Shown piece after piece: positions 1 to 7,733 of a stretch of 64,000 nucleotides of DNA. The notes beneath the pieces were generated by a model. The model saw only the letters and a program-made list of their open reading frames with translations, was not told the origin of the DNA and did not search any database. The translations under genes and the position numbers were made by a program. The stretch is from an uncultured Prevotellaceae bacterium (GTDB taxonomy: Bacteria > Bacteroidota > Bacteroidia > Bacteroidales > Bacteroidaceae). The DNA lies in assembly GCA_946415365.1 (NCBI GenBank), contig CAMKSE010000002.1, positions 62,001 through 126,000 on the forward strand, written 5' to 3'. The stretch's first letter is position 1. Each line of letters starts with the position of its first letter.

Positions 1-627
1 CAAATCTCGGATATTTTCGGAATTCTTTTCCGTCATCTTGTTATAGCCGGCATCAATAGATACAATAGCCTTGCCGAATTGTGTAGTCATGTTTCCGCTG
101 ATACTGGGTGCTTTGGTTGTGTTATAAGAAAAGTTTACCCCTCCAGTGACACCATTAAAGCTACGACCATCCATCATGACGATGTTCAGAATGGCATTCA
201 CACCCTCAGCATCTTCACGTGCTCCAGGGTCGGTGATAACCTCGATACGCTTCACCATTGAGGCGGGCATAGACTTCAGGATCTCCTTGGCGTTTTGTGT
301 AAGGCTGGGATCAAGGTGACCGTTTTTGTATATCTTAAAACTGCTGTTTCCTTTAACCTTTATATTATCTTCGCCATCAACGGTTACCATCGGCACCTTG
401 CGCAACATATCAAGCACGGTTTGTGTTTTTGACTCTTCGTCAGCCTGGACATCGTAACCAATACGATCGATGTCCTGTTTAATCAATTGGCGTTGGGCTT
501 TAATAGTAACACCCTCCAGTTCCTGATTCCAGGTAATGGAGTCGTTCTTTACCTTAGTGCTGTCGGTCTGTGCCAATGCTGATGGCGCTATCAGCAGAAA
601 TAAAAGGAATACTTTCAGATACTTCAT
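1..627 (-). CDS. TonB-dependent outer-membrane receptor, 5' part (cut by window edge)
   Basis: Reading the minus strand from an ATG at 627 gives 209 codons open to the window edge. The protein starts with a signal peptide (MKYLKVFLLFLLIAPSALAQ) and continues into a TonB-dependent receptor plug: 'LDMLRKVPMVTVDGEDNI', then 'KVKGNSSFKIYKNG' and 'KRIEVITDPGAREDAEGV' with a conserved 'NAILNIV'. This matches the outer-membrane beta-barrel family in which the plug follows the signal peptide almost directly, without a long carboxypeptidase-like N-terminal domain. Such proteins sit in the outer membrane and import or bind ligands using TonB energy. The beta-barrel lies outside the window, so the substrate cannot be told. 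No susD-like gene is visible here. It lies downstream of the tetR gene on the same strand but has its own -7 element at 722-729. Confidence 0.85.
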   Translation of the reverse strand, partial: MKYLKVFLLFLLIAPSALAQTDSTKVKNDSITWNQELEGVTIKAQRQLIKQDIDRIGYDVQADEESKTQTVLDMLRKVPMVTVDGEDNIKVKGNSSFKIYKNGHLDPSLTQNAKEILKSMPASMVKRIEVITDPGAREDAEGVNAILNIVMMDGRSFNGVTGGVNFSYNTTKAPSISGNMTTQFGKAIVSIDAGYNKMTEKNSENIRDL

Positions 628-721
628 ATTTTTATGTTGTTTTTTTTCTTTTTGAAGCAGCACACATCATCCCGACGGATGCTGCTACTGAATCAAATCT
701 GAGATTTATAAACTCTGATTG

Positions 722-729
722 CAAAGTTA
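722..729 (-). promoter_or_regulatory. Bacteroidota -7 element for the TonB-dependent receptor
   Basis: On the minus strand this reads TAACTTTG, which fits TAnnTTTG. It lies about 95 nt before the receptor start codon, implying an untranslated leader of roughly 85-90 nt. The -33 box is not obvious. Confidence 0.45.
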
Positions 730-866
730 TTCCTTTCAACTGACACACACAAGGAAAAGGCAGAAAAACCGCAAAAAGGGGTGTTACAGCATTTTCTGAC
801 TTAAAATACTGACAATGAACAATGTAACCAAAATGTAACTAAAAATAAAGTGGTAAATTGTAACGT

Positions 867-1481
867 CTATTTGATGGCGATGACCTCATAAAGCTGTAGC
901 ATCTGGCGCTTTAGGAGGTCGGCATCGAGGCCATTGGAAAGTGAATCCCTATAGGCTCGGCCGTAGAAAAGGGATATGAATGTCTGGGCCAACAGTTCGG
1001 CATCTATTTCAGGCTGAATCTCTTTACGTTCGATGGCGCGGGTAATGACCTGTTGCCACACCTGTTGCTCTCTATCCATACACTGTTGGTAGAGCTTAAA
1101 AAGATCAGGAACGAGCGTAGCCACTTGCTGGATGATGTTCAGATATGCCCGACTACCAGCAGCCATTGATACATCTTCGCCAATGATCTGCCTCACTTCC
1201 TTCATAGTCCGCTTAACGCCTTGTGCATAGGCGCCAATAAAGTCACGAAGCGACGGATCCTTGCCATACTTAATCTTCATGTCAATACTCTGCTTGTCTA
1301 TGACAAACATTTCTACGACTTGCCGGAACAGGTCTTGTTTGGTATCGACATAGTGGAAGATGGCTCCACGGCTCATACCCGTGGCCTTCTCGATGTCGCT
1401 AAAGCTGACCCCGTCATATCCGTGAAGGATGAAAAGGCGGAACGCAGCACTAAACAGTTCGTCTTTATGGCTCTTTCTCAT
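867..1481 (-). CDS. TetR/AcrR-family transcriptional regulator
   Basis: A 204-residue protein with an N-terminal TetR DNA-binding domain at about residues 5-50. The HTH reads 'VSFSDIEKATGMSRGAIFHY', with the typical 'GVSFSDI' and 'FHYVDTKQDLF' surroundings. The remaining ~150 residues are helical and resemble a ligand-binding, dimerising C-terminal domain. TetR proteins usually repress a neighbouring gene or themselves and release DNA on binding a small molecule. Here the partner could be the divergent TPR regulator (1631) or the receptor downstream on the same strand. The ligand is unknown. The start at 1481 fits a -7 element at 1502-1509. Confidence 0.9.
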   Translation of the reverse strand: MRKSHKDELFSAAFRLFILHGYDGVSFSDIEKATGMSRGAIFHYVDTKQDLFRQVVEMFVIDKQSIDMKIKYGKDPSLRDFIGAYAQGVKRTMKEVRQIIGEDVSMAAGSRAYLNIIQQVATLVPDLFKLYQQCMDREQQVWQQVITRAIERKEIQPEIDAELLAQTFISLFYGRAYRDSLSNGLDADLLKRQMLQLYEVIAIK

Positions 1482-1501
1482 AACCTCTCTCTTTCTGCCT
1501 G

Positions 1502-1509
1502 CAAAGGTA
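1502..1509 (-). promoter_or_regulatory. -7 element for the tetR gene
   Basis: Reads TACCTTTG on the minus strand, about 20 nt before the start codon at 1481. It faces away from the plus-strand promoter at 1604-1611, so this ~150-nt gap is a divergent control region. Confidence 0.5.
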
Positions 1510-1603
1510 CATTATTTATTTTATATATGCATCATTATGCTTAAAAACTTTGAATTATTCTTTAAAAATACCAATCGGTCGGTTTTGTCTCAAAGATAAT
1601 GCT

Positions 1604-1611
1604 TACCTTTG
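1604..1611 (+). promoter_or_regulatory. -7 element for the TPR-HTH membrane regulator
   Basis: TACCTTTG lies 20 nt before the ATG at 1631. It overlaps any reading frame that would start further upstream, which favours the 1631 start. A TTTG at 1584-1587 could be part of a -33 box, but its spacing of 16 is short. Confidence 0.5.
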
Positions 1612-1630
1612 CATGAAAAACAAAAAGAGC

Positions 1631-3199
1631 ATGAAGAAGATTGCATGGATACTGGTGGTCATCGCTATGATAGCAGGGTGCAGTGAGGTGCGACATCCTT
1701 TGTTGAAGGAGGCTGCAAACATCGTTCATCAACGTCCTGACTCTGCACTTGCATTGATAAGTCGGGTGGACACGGCATCGCTCTCTGAGGCAGACAGGAT
1801 GGAATACCGTCTGCTGAAGATCATGACGGATTATATCGTGATGCATCAGGCTGACGGCGATTCGCTCATAACGACCTGCGTGGACTACTACGACAAGCAT
1901 GGGGATGCCTGGCATCGGGGCAGGGCCTACTATTACAGGGGCGGCATCAGAAGGCATTTACTTGGCAGGACATTTGATGCGATTAAGGATTATAAGGTGG
2001 CTGAGACGATTGCTGAGGATGCGAATGACGAACTGCTGAAGAACATGGTGTATGATAATCTGGCCTATGCCAATTACAATTGCTTCAACCATCTGCTTAT
2101 TCTGGAATACTCGCAGAAGTATTTAGAGAGCAGTCGCAAAATGAACGACAGCGTCATGACGTTACGAGGTCTCCATTTCTGTGCATCGGCTTATGCCTAT
2201 ATGGATCAGAATGACAGTGCTTATGCCTATATTTTCAGGAGCATGGATTATATCGACCTGGCCGACAGTATCTTGCGGGCTGCCATCTATCAAAATATTG
2301 CAGCAATGTATGAGGAACGGGGGGATGCAGAAAATGCCAGGAAGTATTTGGAGAAATGGAGGAACGATAAGGCTGCCAGTAATTTTAAGGGGTATGAGAC
2401 TATGGCTCGTCTCCTGGAAGCACAAGGACATTATCAAGAGGCCATCGAGGAAGCGAAGAAATGTCTGACAGAAAAGGATCCGTTGGTGCGCAGCCATTCG
2501 ATGGAGGTATTATCCAGGCTCTATGAAAAGACTGGCGATATGAGTGCGGCTTTGGACATGAAGCGGCAACAGGATGCATTCACCGACTCGGTTATGAAAG
2601 CCAATCATAGTTTGGAGATTGCCGACTGGCAAAGGAAGTTTGACGAGGAACGATGGGAGAAGAGGTCGCAGCAGAGGATGATAAAAACGGGTGCAGTTAT
2701 CGCGGTGGTATTTGTTGTGCTTGTTGTTGGCATCTGGTGGCACCAAAGGAGGAGGGTGCATCTGTTGGGCTTCAGACTCGACGAGAATGCCAGGCGGATT
2801 GCGGAGAACCAAGCGGAGATAGAGCGGCTGCAACAGGGCGGCGAGGCCAGTGAACAGACCATCGCCGACCTGAAGAAGCAGATAGAGGAAAGCCGCCAGC
2901 GCATCGCCAACAAACTGCTAACGGGTACGCGGCAGTTTGTAAAGTTGCAGCGCAAGGAGCGGGTGGTTGATATGACGGCAGAGGAACGGCAGTGTCTAAT
3001 AGACTATTTCGCCCAACTGCGCCCGAAGCGCTGGCAGCAGTGGGAACACACATACAATCCTCTCACGCCGGCGCAGTACGTCTTCCTAATCCTTCAGGAC
3101 GACCTGAACTACGACGACAATACTATCGCCCAAATACTCGATGTGAAGCCAGCCTCGCTCCGCACTGTAAAGTCGAGAATCAAAGGAAGGGAGAAGTAA
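1631..3199 (+). CDS. Membrane-anchored TPR protein with C-terminal HTH, putative regulator
   Basis: A 522-residue protein. The start at 1631 was chosen because the promoter lies at 1604-1611 and because MKKIAWILVVIAMIAGC is a clean lipoprotein signal with lipobox IAGC. Residues ~30-340 are helical repeats of TPR type (for example 'AIYQNIAAMYEERGDAENAR'). A single transmembrane segment follows at about 355-375 ('TGAVIAVVFVVLVVGIWW'), then a coiled coil rich in E, Q and R. The last ~60 residues look like a sigma-70 region 4/LuxR-type HTH ('LTPAQYVFLILQDDLNYDD' followed by 'NTIAQILDVKPASLRTVKSR'). Many Bacteroidota carry such membrane TPR-HTH proteins, thought to link envelope signals to transcription. 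The combination of a lipobox and a cytoplasmic HTH needs the TM segment to cross the membrane. The targets are unknown. Confidence 0.75.
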   Translation: MKKIAWILVVIAMIAGCSEVRHPLLKEAANIVHQRPDSALALISRVDTASLSEADRMEYRLLKIMTDYIVMHQADGDSLITTCVDYYDKHGDAWHRGRAYYYRGGIRRHLLGRTFDAIKDYKVAETIAEDANDELLKNMVYDNLAYANYNCFNHLLILEYSQKYLESSRKMNDSVMTLRGLHFCASAYAYMDQNDSAYAYIFRSMDYIDLADSILRAAIYQNIAAMYEERGDAENARKYLEKWRNDKAASNFKGYETMARLLEAQGHYQEAIEEAKKCLTEKDPLVRSHSMEVLSRLYEKTGDMSAALDMKRQQDAFTDSVMKANHSLEIADWQRKFDEERWEKRSQQRMIKTGAVIAVVFVVLVVGIWWHQRRRVHLLGFRLDENARRIAENQAEIERLQQGGEASEQTIADLKKQIEESRQRIANKLLTGTRQFVKLQRKERVVDMTAEERQCLIDYFAQLRPKRWQQWEHTYNPLTPAQYVFLILQDDLNYDDNTIAQILDVKPASLRTVKSRIKGREK

Positions 3200-3243
3200 G
3201 TGGCGCTATTTATTTTGCTTCGAACGTGATTCCACACGAAAGG

Positions 3244-3390
3244 TTACTCCACTTCAAAGCCCTTAACAAGGATGGCAGGACAGACGGGGAGTCGCTTTGT
3301 CTTTCCCTTGACCGCGCTACGATAAAGGCCGCTTTTCATGCAGGCCTTTATGTAAAGCATGCCCGGGCAGTCACTATCCACGACAGACAT
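3244..3390 (-). CDS. Possible 48-residue small protein
   Basis: The minus strand carries an ATG at 3390 and a stop at 3244-3246, 21 nt downstream of the cytidylate-kinase-like gene on the same strand. The peptide is basic in the middle ('SGLYRSAVKGKTKRLPVCP') with three cysteines, and is not recognised. It could be a small co-transcribed gene or chance. The region also contains a 9-bp inverted repeat (3322-3351). Confidence 0.25.
   Translation of the reverse strand: MSVVDSDCPGMLYIKACMKSGLYRSAVKGKTKRLPVCPAILVKGFEVE
3322..3351. terminator. Inverted repeat, possible terminator
   Basis: ATAAAGGCC at 3322-3330 pairs perfectly with GGCCTTTAT at 3343-3351 across a 12-nt loop. It lies between the convergent TPR regulator and cytidylate-kinase-like genes. 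No clear U-tract follows on either strand, so terminator function is only possible. Confidence 0.35.
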
Positions 3391-3411
3391 ACTGAGGTAA
3401 TTGACGATTGA

Positions 3412-4047
3412 TTACTTGCTCGTGCGGTTGATATAGTCTATGATAACCTCTACAGCATCGTCCTCGCTCAAGTCATCCATCGAGATAACGAGCTGGTAGT
3501 TGCGGGTGTCGTAGCGCGAGGTGTTCTCATATTTCTTGATGTAAGCCTCTCGGGAAGTGTCCATCTTCTCAATGATGTCGCGGGCCTCCTGCTCACTGAC
3601 GTCTTGACGGCGCATGATGCGCTTGATGCGGTGCTGCATCGATGCCTGAATAAAGATGTTCAGGTGGTTGGGCCAATCGCGGAACACCATGAAACCCGTG
3701 CGTCCTGCTACAACACACGATGACTGCGTGGCCAATTCCTGCAGGATGCGCTTCTCGGTCTCGAACATGCTGGCACTATCAAGCTTCACCTCTGCCTCCA
3801 TAGGCTGACTGGCACTATTGACCAGCGTCTGGTAGTAGTTGGTGATGTCGTTCCACCACGATTTCTTCTGCGCCTTGATTTCCTCGATGCGATCCGGTGT
3901 GAGGCCGAACTTCTGGGTCAATCCGTCGATAACGGCCTTGTCGCAGTATTTCACACATAACTTCTCGGCCAACTTACGGCCTACGGTACGTCCACCCGAA
4001 CCGACTTCGCGGTTGATCGTGATGACAAATTTCTCGTTCTTGTTCAT
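3412..4047 (-). CDS. Cytidylate-kinase-like family protein
   Basis: A 211-residue protein beginning 'KFVITINREVGSGGRTVG', the modified P-loop of the Cytidylate_kin2 family (PF13189). 'GRKLAEKLCVKYCDKAVI' and a later 'VAGRTGFMVFRD' are also typical. The family resembles nucleoside monophosphate kinases, but the true substrate of these Bacteroidota proteins is not well established. The helical region around 'MRRQDVSEQEARDIIEKMD' would form the lid. It is transcribed alone or with the small ORF downstream, convergent with the TPR regulator. Cytosolic. Confidence 0.85.
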   Translation of the reverse strand: MNKNEKFVITINREVGSGGRTVGRKLAEKLCVKYCDKAVIDGLTQKFGLTPDRIEEIKAQKKSWWNDITNYYQTLVNSASQPMEAEVKLDSASMFETEKRILQELATQSSCVVAGRTGFMVFRDWPNHLNIFIQASMQHRIKRIMRRQDVSEQEARDIIEKMDTSREAYIKKYENTSRYDTRNYQLVISMDDLSEDDAVEVIIDYINRTSK

Positions 4048-4096
4048 GTAACCTGTTAGTTATAGTAAATGTTGTAAGATCTTCCGATACACGCCA

Positions 4097-4104
4097 CAAA
4101 GTTA
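4097..4104 (-). promoter_or_regulatory. -7 element for the cytidylate-kinase-like gene
   Basis: Reads TAACTTTG on the minus strand, 50 nt before the start codon at 4047. Confidence 0.45.
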
Positions 4105-4218
4105 CAAGATTTCCATGAAATAAAGCACGATATTACATTTATTTTGTCTCATGGGCTGTTAAAAAGTACAAATTGGAGGAAAATCCACGGATTGCTTGGC
4201 TGTTTGGGGAGATTATTG

Positions 4219-4226
4219 TATCTTTG
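4219..4226 (+). promoter_or_regulatory. -7 element for the SpoIIE-type phosphatase operon
   Basis: TATCTTTG, 18 nt before the ATG at 4244. It supports that start over an in-frame ATG at 4196, which would lie upstream of the promoter. Confidence 0.5.
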
Positions 4227-4243
4227 CACCCACAAGTAAGAAG

Positions 4244-6205
4244 ATGAAAGAGAAAAAATACAACCGTTCGTTTGCCGCGAGGATGTCGCGCTGGGTGATA
4301 TTGGTGCTGCTCGTCATGATGGGCGGCCTGTCGTATCTGCTCTACAATCTCAACAAATGGACCATCGTGGAAATCTGTGCCACCAGCTTCCACGGCAGCA
4401 TGATGTTGTCAGACAGGTCGATTGGCAGCGTCATGTCTGATGTGTCGGGAGCCGTCAGGAATAACATCCACGACATTGAGGGCCATCTGCGTCAGCCCGA
4501 CCAGATGCAGGCCATCGTGGAGCGCATCGTCACGCAGAATCCCCGTATTCGCAGTTGCGGCATCAGTTTCATTGAGAGCTACTATCCCCAGAAGGGCCGC
4601 TGGTTCTGTCCCTACGCCTGGCGTAACGACAGCCTGCAGTTGGTGGCCAGACAGCTGGGCGGTTCGGACTACGACTACCTGAGTACCAAATGGTTCAAGG
4701 ATGCCGTTGCCAGAGACTCGGCCTACTGGTCGGACCCGTTCTTCGACGGTCAGGACGCCAAGACACCGCTGGTGGCCTATATGTATCCCATCCACGATGC
4801 GCAGGGGCGCCTCGTGGCCATCCTGGGTGCCGACCTCTCGCTCGACTTCATGACACAGATTCTGCACGAGCAGGACAGTGTCTTCGAGAAAGAAGGGGCG
4901 CTTATCTTAGAAGTAGAGGGAGATCTTTGCAGTTATGTGCTGTCACACGACGGCACCTATATCACCCATCCAGACCACCGTCGCATCCAGAAGGGAAACT
5001 TTTTCGTGCATGTGAAGGATGCTGACGAACCAGGCATGGCCGAGAAGATCGTCAACGAGATGAAGGAGCGCAAGATCAGCAGTGAAGAGACGGAGAAGGC
5101 GGTGCTGGTGAACAGGACAGAGACATACGTGTTCTATTACCCCGTGACCGGCACCGACTGGATACTGGTGGAGACCGTCCGAACAGAAGGTCTGGACAGG
5201 TTTGGCATGGTGGTTGGTATCGCCATCCTGATGGTCATCGTCTTCGTACTGATGGTCACCTTCCTGGTGTGCTACATCACCATCAAGCGTACGGCAAAGC
5301 CCCTGAAACTGCTGGCAGACACTGCCGACAAGGTGGCTCAGGGACAGTTCGACACCCCGCTGCCGTCCATTAAGCAGCGTGACGAGATCTGCCAGTTGCG
5401 CGACTCATTTGAGAACATGCAGCACTCGCTGACCACCTATATCGAGGATCTGAAGGCCACCACCTCGGAGAAGGCCTCGATAGAGAACGAGCTGAAGATA
5501 GCCCACGGCATCCAGATGAGCATGCTGCCGAAGACCTATCCCGCCTTCCCCAACCGCGACGATATCGACATCTTCGGAATGGTGACTCCGGCCAAGGCCG
5601 TAGGCGGCGACCTCTACGACTTCTTCATCCGCGACGAGAAACTCTTCTTCTGCATCGGCGACGTGTCGGGCAAGGGTGTTCCTGCATCACTGGTCATGGC
5701 GGTCACACGCTCCCTGTTCCGCAATATCGCTGCTCACACCTCAGCGCCGCAGCAGATGGTGAAGGGCATCAACGACTCGCTGAGCGACAACAACGAGACC
5801 AGCATGTTCGTGACGCTCTTCGTGGGTGTGCTCGACCTGGCAACGGGCTGTCTCGACTACTCCAATGCGGGCCACGACATGCCGTTGCTACTGACTGACG
5901 GAGAAGTCATCATCCTGTCCTGCGACCCGAATATCCCTGCGGGCGTCATGTCCGACTGGACCTACACCCAGCAACAGATACAACTGAAGAGGGGTACCAC
6001 CATCTTCCTTTATACCGACGGTCTGAACGAGGCAGAGAACATCAGCCACCAGCAGTTCGACTTGGAACGGGTGATAGCGACGGCGAAAGCCTCGAGCAGT
6101 CGTCCGCAGGAGCTGATTGCGGCCATGAACACTGCCGTACAGCAGTTCGTGGGCGATGCAGAGCAGAGCGACGATCTCACAATGTTTGCCATTAAATTAT
6201 TATAG
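4244..6205 (+). CDS. SpoIIE-type PP2C serine phosphatase with extracytoplasmic sensor and HAMP
   Basis: A 653-residue protein. A transmembrane helix lies at about residues 14-36 ('WVILVLLVMMGGLSYLLYNL'). An extracytoplasmic dCache-like sensor follows ('VAILGADLSLDFM'), then a second helix near 325-350 and a HAMP domain ('IKRTAKPLKLLADTADKVAQ'). A short coiled coil and a SpoIIE/RsbU PP2C domain end the protein. The metal-binding motifs are all present: 'AVGGDLYDFF' (about 450), 'GDVSGKGVPASL', 'NAGHDMPLLL', 'LYTDGLNEA' and 'SDDLTMFAI'. Family members dephosphorylate anti-anti-sigma (STAS) proteins in partner-switching cascades. No STAS or RsbW-type gene is next to it, so the target is elsewhere. 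It is followed after 3 nt by the gene at 6209. Confidence 0.9.
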   Translation: MKEKKYNRSFAARMSRWVILVLLVMMGGLSYLLYNLNKWTIVEICATSFHGSMMLSDRSIGSVMSDVSGAVRNNIHDIEGHLRQPDQMQAIVERIVTQNPRIRSCGISFIESYYPQKGRWFCPYAWRNDSLQLVARQLGGSDYDYLSTKWFKDAVARDSAYWSDPFFDGQDAKTPLVAYMYPIHDAQGRLVAILGADLSLDFMTQILHEQDSVFEKEGALILEVEGDLCSYVLSHDGTYITHPDHRRIQKGNFFVHVKDADEPGMAEKIVNEMKERKISSEETEKAVLVNRTETYVFYYPVTGTDWILVETVRTEGLDRFGMVVGIAILMVIVFVLMVTFLVCYITIKRTAKPLKLLADTADKVAQGQFDTPLPSIKQRDEICQLRDSFENMQHSLTTYIEDLKATTSEKASIENELKIAHGIQMSMLPKTYPAFPNRDDIDIFGMVTPAKAVGGDLYDFFIRDEKLFFCIGDVSGKGVPASLVMAVTRSLFRNIAAHTSAPQQMVKGINDSLSDNNETSMFVTLFVGVLDLATGCLDYSNAGHDMPLLLTDGEVIILSCDPNIPAGVMSDWTYTQQQIQLKRGTTIFLYTDGLNEAENISHQQFDLERVIATAKASSSRPQELIAAMNTAVQQFVGDAEQSDDLTMFAIKLL

Positions 6206-6208
6206 GTT

Positions 6209-6715
6209 ATGCTAATAGATGGAGCTGCAAGTATGGTGTCGTTTATCCTGATCTTTGGCCTTCTGGTCACGGCGGCATCAATATTGATTCCCATTTACGG
6301 ATATATGCGTAAGCGGTGGAAGGGCCTCGCCCTGGGCTGTCTGATCCAGCCCATAGCCTGTGCCGTGATCCTCGGCCTCGTGTTCGGCGGTATTGTCGCA
6401 TTTGAAATACATTCTCTCGACCGTCAGACCAAGTCGGCGATGGTGGCGGTCAAGACCATCGAACAGAGAACAAAGGGCACCGACACGCTGAAATGGTATC
6501 TGAAAGACGAGGAGTGTATTATGAGATGCGGTAGCGAACATGAGCATTACGATGTTATCCGTCTTGACTCTGTCGCCGCCGGCGTGAGTGTAGACGACAG
6601 GATCGTGGTACGTTTCGACCTCAAGAACCGGCTGGTCTCGGCCACCGACTACGACGAGCCGATAGAGGTGCTGAGTGTAGACTGGGAGAAGGTGAAGGCT
6701 TATTTCAATCCATAA
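6209..6715 (+). CDS. Small two-helix membrane protein, unknown function
   Basis: A 168-residue protein not recognised as any family. Residues ~8-32 and ~45-68 are hydrophobic helices separated by the basic loop 'YMRKRWKG'. The C-terminal ~95 residues are soluble and mixed alpha/beta, with beta-like 'IRLDSVAAGVSVDDRIVVRF' near the end. It starts 3 nt after the phosphatase stop codon and shares its terminator, so the two are almost certainly co-transcribed. It might modulate or anchor the phosphatase pathway, but this is inference from position only. Confidence 0.75.
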   Translation: MLIDGAASMVSFILIFGLLVTAASILIPIYGYMRKRWKGLALGCLIQPIACAVILGLVFGGIVAFEIHSLDRQTKSAMVAVKTIEQRTKGTDTLKWYLKDEECIMRCGSEHEHYDVIRLDSVAAGVSVDDRIVVRFDLKNRLVSATDYDEPIEVLSVDWEKVKAYFNP

Positions 6716-6716
6716 A

Positions 6717-6746
6717 GAAATCCCGCTCAAAACTGGGCGGGATTTC
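6717..6746. terminator. Bidirectional intrinsic terminator
   Basis: GAAATCCCGC (6717-6726) pairs perfectly with GCGGGATTTC (6737-6746), a 10-bp stem with a 10-nt loop, followed by TCTTTTCTT on the plus strand. It lies between the convergent membrane-protein gene and the sigma-factor gene, so it can serve both. Confidence 0.85.
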
Positions 6747-6753
6747 TCTTTTC

Positions 6754-7626
6754 TTATCCAAGATACTTCATCAGGATGCGGGCGTGGCCGCTGTCGTGAA
6801 GCTTGGTGATACTTTTCTCACGGATCTGGCGTACACGCTCACGGGTGAGTCCCATCTCGGCACCGATCTCCTCCAGTCCGCGCTCCTGGCAACCAATGCC
6901 AAAGCACTCACGGACAATCTTCAGTTCACGGTCCTTCAGGACACTGCGCAGCACATTCTCCAGATCACTGGTCAGCGACTCGTAGTCCACCTGCTTGTCG
7001 GTACGGCTGTCGTCGCCAGAGCTCAACAGGTCGGCCATCGAGTTGTCGTCGTCCTCTCCGAAGGGGGCGTCGATGCTCATGTGGTGGCTGTCGGCCTTGG
7101 CCGTCTGTTCAATCTTTGCCTCATCAATCTGAGTGAGTTCCGCCAGCTCTGTCACAGAGGGGCGACGCTGATGAATCTGCTCGAAACGGTTGATCTCCTG
7201 ATTGATCTTGCTCAGGGCTCCGCTCTGGTTCAGCGGCAGGCGCACGATGCGGCTCTGCTCTGCGATGGCCTGAAGGATGCTCTGACGGATCCACCATACG
7301 GCATAGGAGATGAATTTGAATCCGCGCGTCTCGTCAAACTTCTCAGCTGCTTTTACCAGTCCGATGTTGCCTTCGTCAATGAGGTCGGTAAGCGTCAGGC
7401 CCTGATGCTGGTACTGTTTTGCCACGGAGACGACGAATCGCAGGTTGGCCGTTACCAGACGTTCTTTGGCTTTCTCGCCTTCACGTCCGCCTTTACGGAT
7501 AGCCTGTGCCAGTTCAATCTCCTCCTCGATAGTTACAAGGGGCTGACGACCAATCTCAACGAGGTACTTGTCAAGTGCTTCACTCGATCGGTTGGTAATG
7601 CTTTTTTGAATCTTTAATTGCCTCAT
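6754..7626 (-). CDS. RpoD/SigA-type sigma-70 factor (short Bacteroidota form)
   Basis: A 290-residue sigma factor starting 'MRQLKIQKSITNRSSEALDKY', close in form to the Bacteroidota primary sigma, which lacks region 1.1. Region 2 is clear ('LTLTDLIDEGNIGLVKAAEK', then 'ISYAVWWIRQSILQAIAEQS'). Region 3 contains 'RIVRLPLNQSGALSKINQ'. Region 4 has the HTH 'LEEIGAEMGLTRERVRQIRE'. Several otherwise very conserved positions differ from the housekeeping form (LNQSGAL against LNQVGSL; the ECFGIGCQERGLEEIG stretch), so this may be a group 2 paralog. Sigma factors of this type direct RNA polymerase to TAnnTTTG promoters. Whether it is the main rpoD cannot be decided from this window. Confidence 0.88.
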   Translation of the reverse strand: MRQLKIQKSITNRSSEALDKYLVEIGRQPLVTIEEEIELAQAIRKGGREGEKAKERLVTANLRFVVSVAKQYQHQGLTLTDLIDEGNIGLVKAAEKFDETRGFKFISYAVWWIRQSILQAIAEQSRIVRLPLNQSGALSKINQEINRFEQIHQRRPSVTELAELTQIDEAKIEQTAKADSHHMSIDAPFGEDDDNSMADLLSSGDDSRTDKQVDYESLTSDLENVLRSVLKDRELKIVRECFGIGCQERGLEEIGAEMGLTRERVRQIREKSITKLHDSGHARILMKYLG

Positions 7627-7654
7627 AAATGTCTTGTTACTCTGAAAAAGCGTG

Positions 7655-7662
7655 CAAAGGTA
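7655..7662 (-). promoter_or_regulatory. -7 element for the sigma-factor gene
   Basis: Reads TACCTTTG on the minus strand, 28 nt before the start codon at 7626. Confidence 0.5.
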
Positions 7663-7733
7663 ATAAAATATTGTGTAACTTGCACGCTTTTAGAGCAAAA
7701 ACCGCCATTATTTACGTTTATTTAACTATAACA

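Noticed and set aside
2992..3411. A 139-codon plus-strand frame overlapping the end of the TPR regulator gene
   Set aside because: Half of it overlaps the HTH-coding part of the regulator in another frame, and the rest shows no domain or start signals.
6784..7617. A 277-codon plus-strand frame opposite the sigma-factor gene
   Set aside because: Pure antisense of a strongly conserved gene, without its own motifs.
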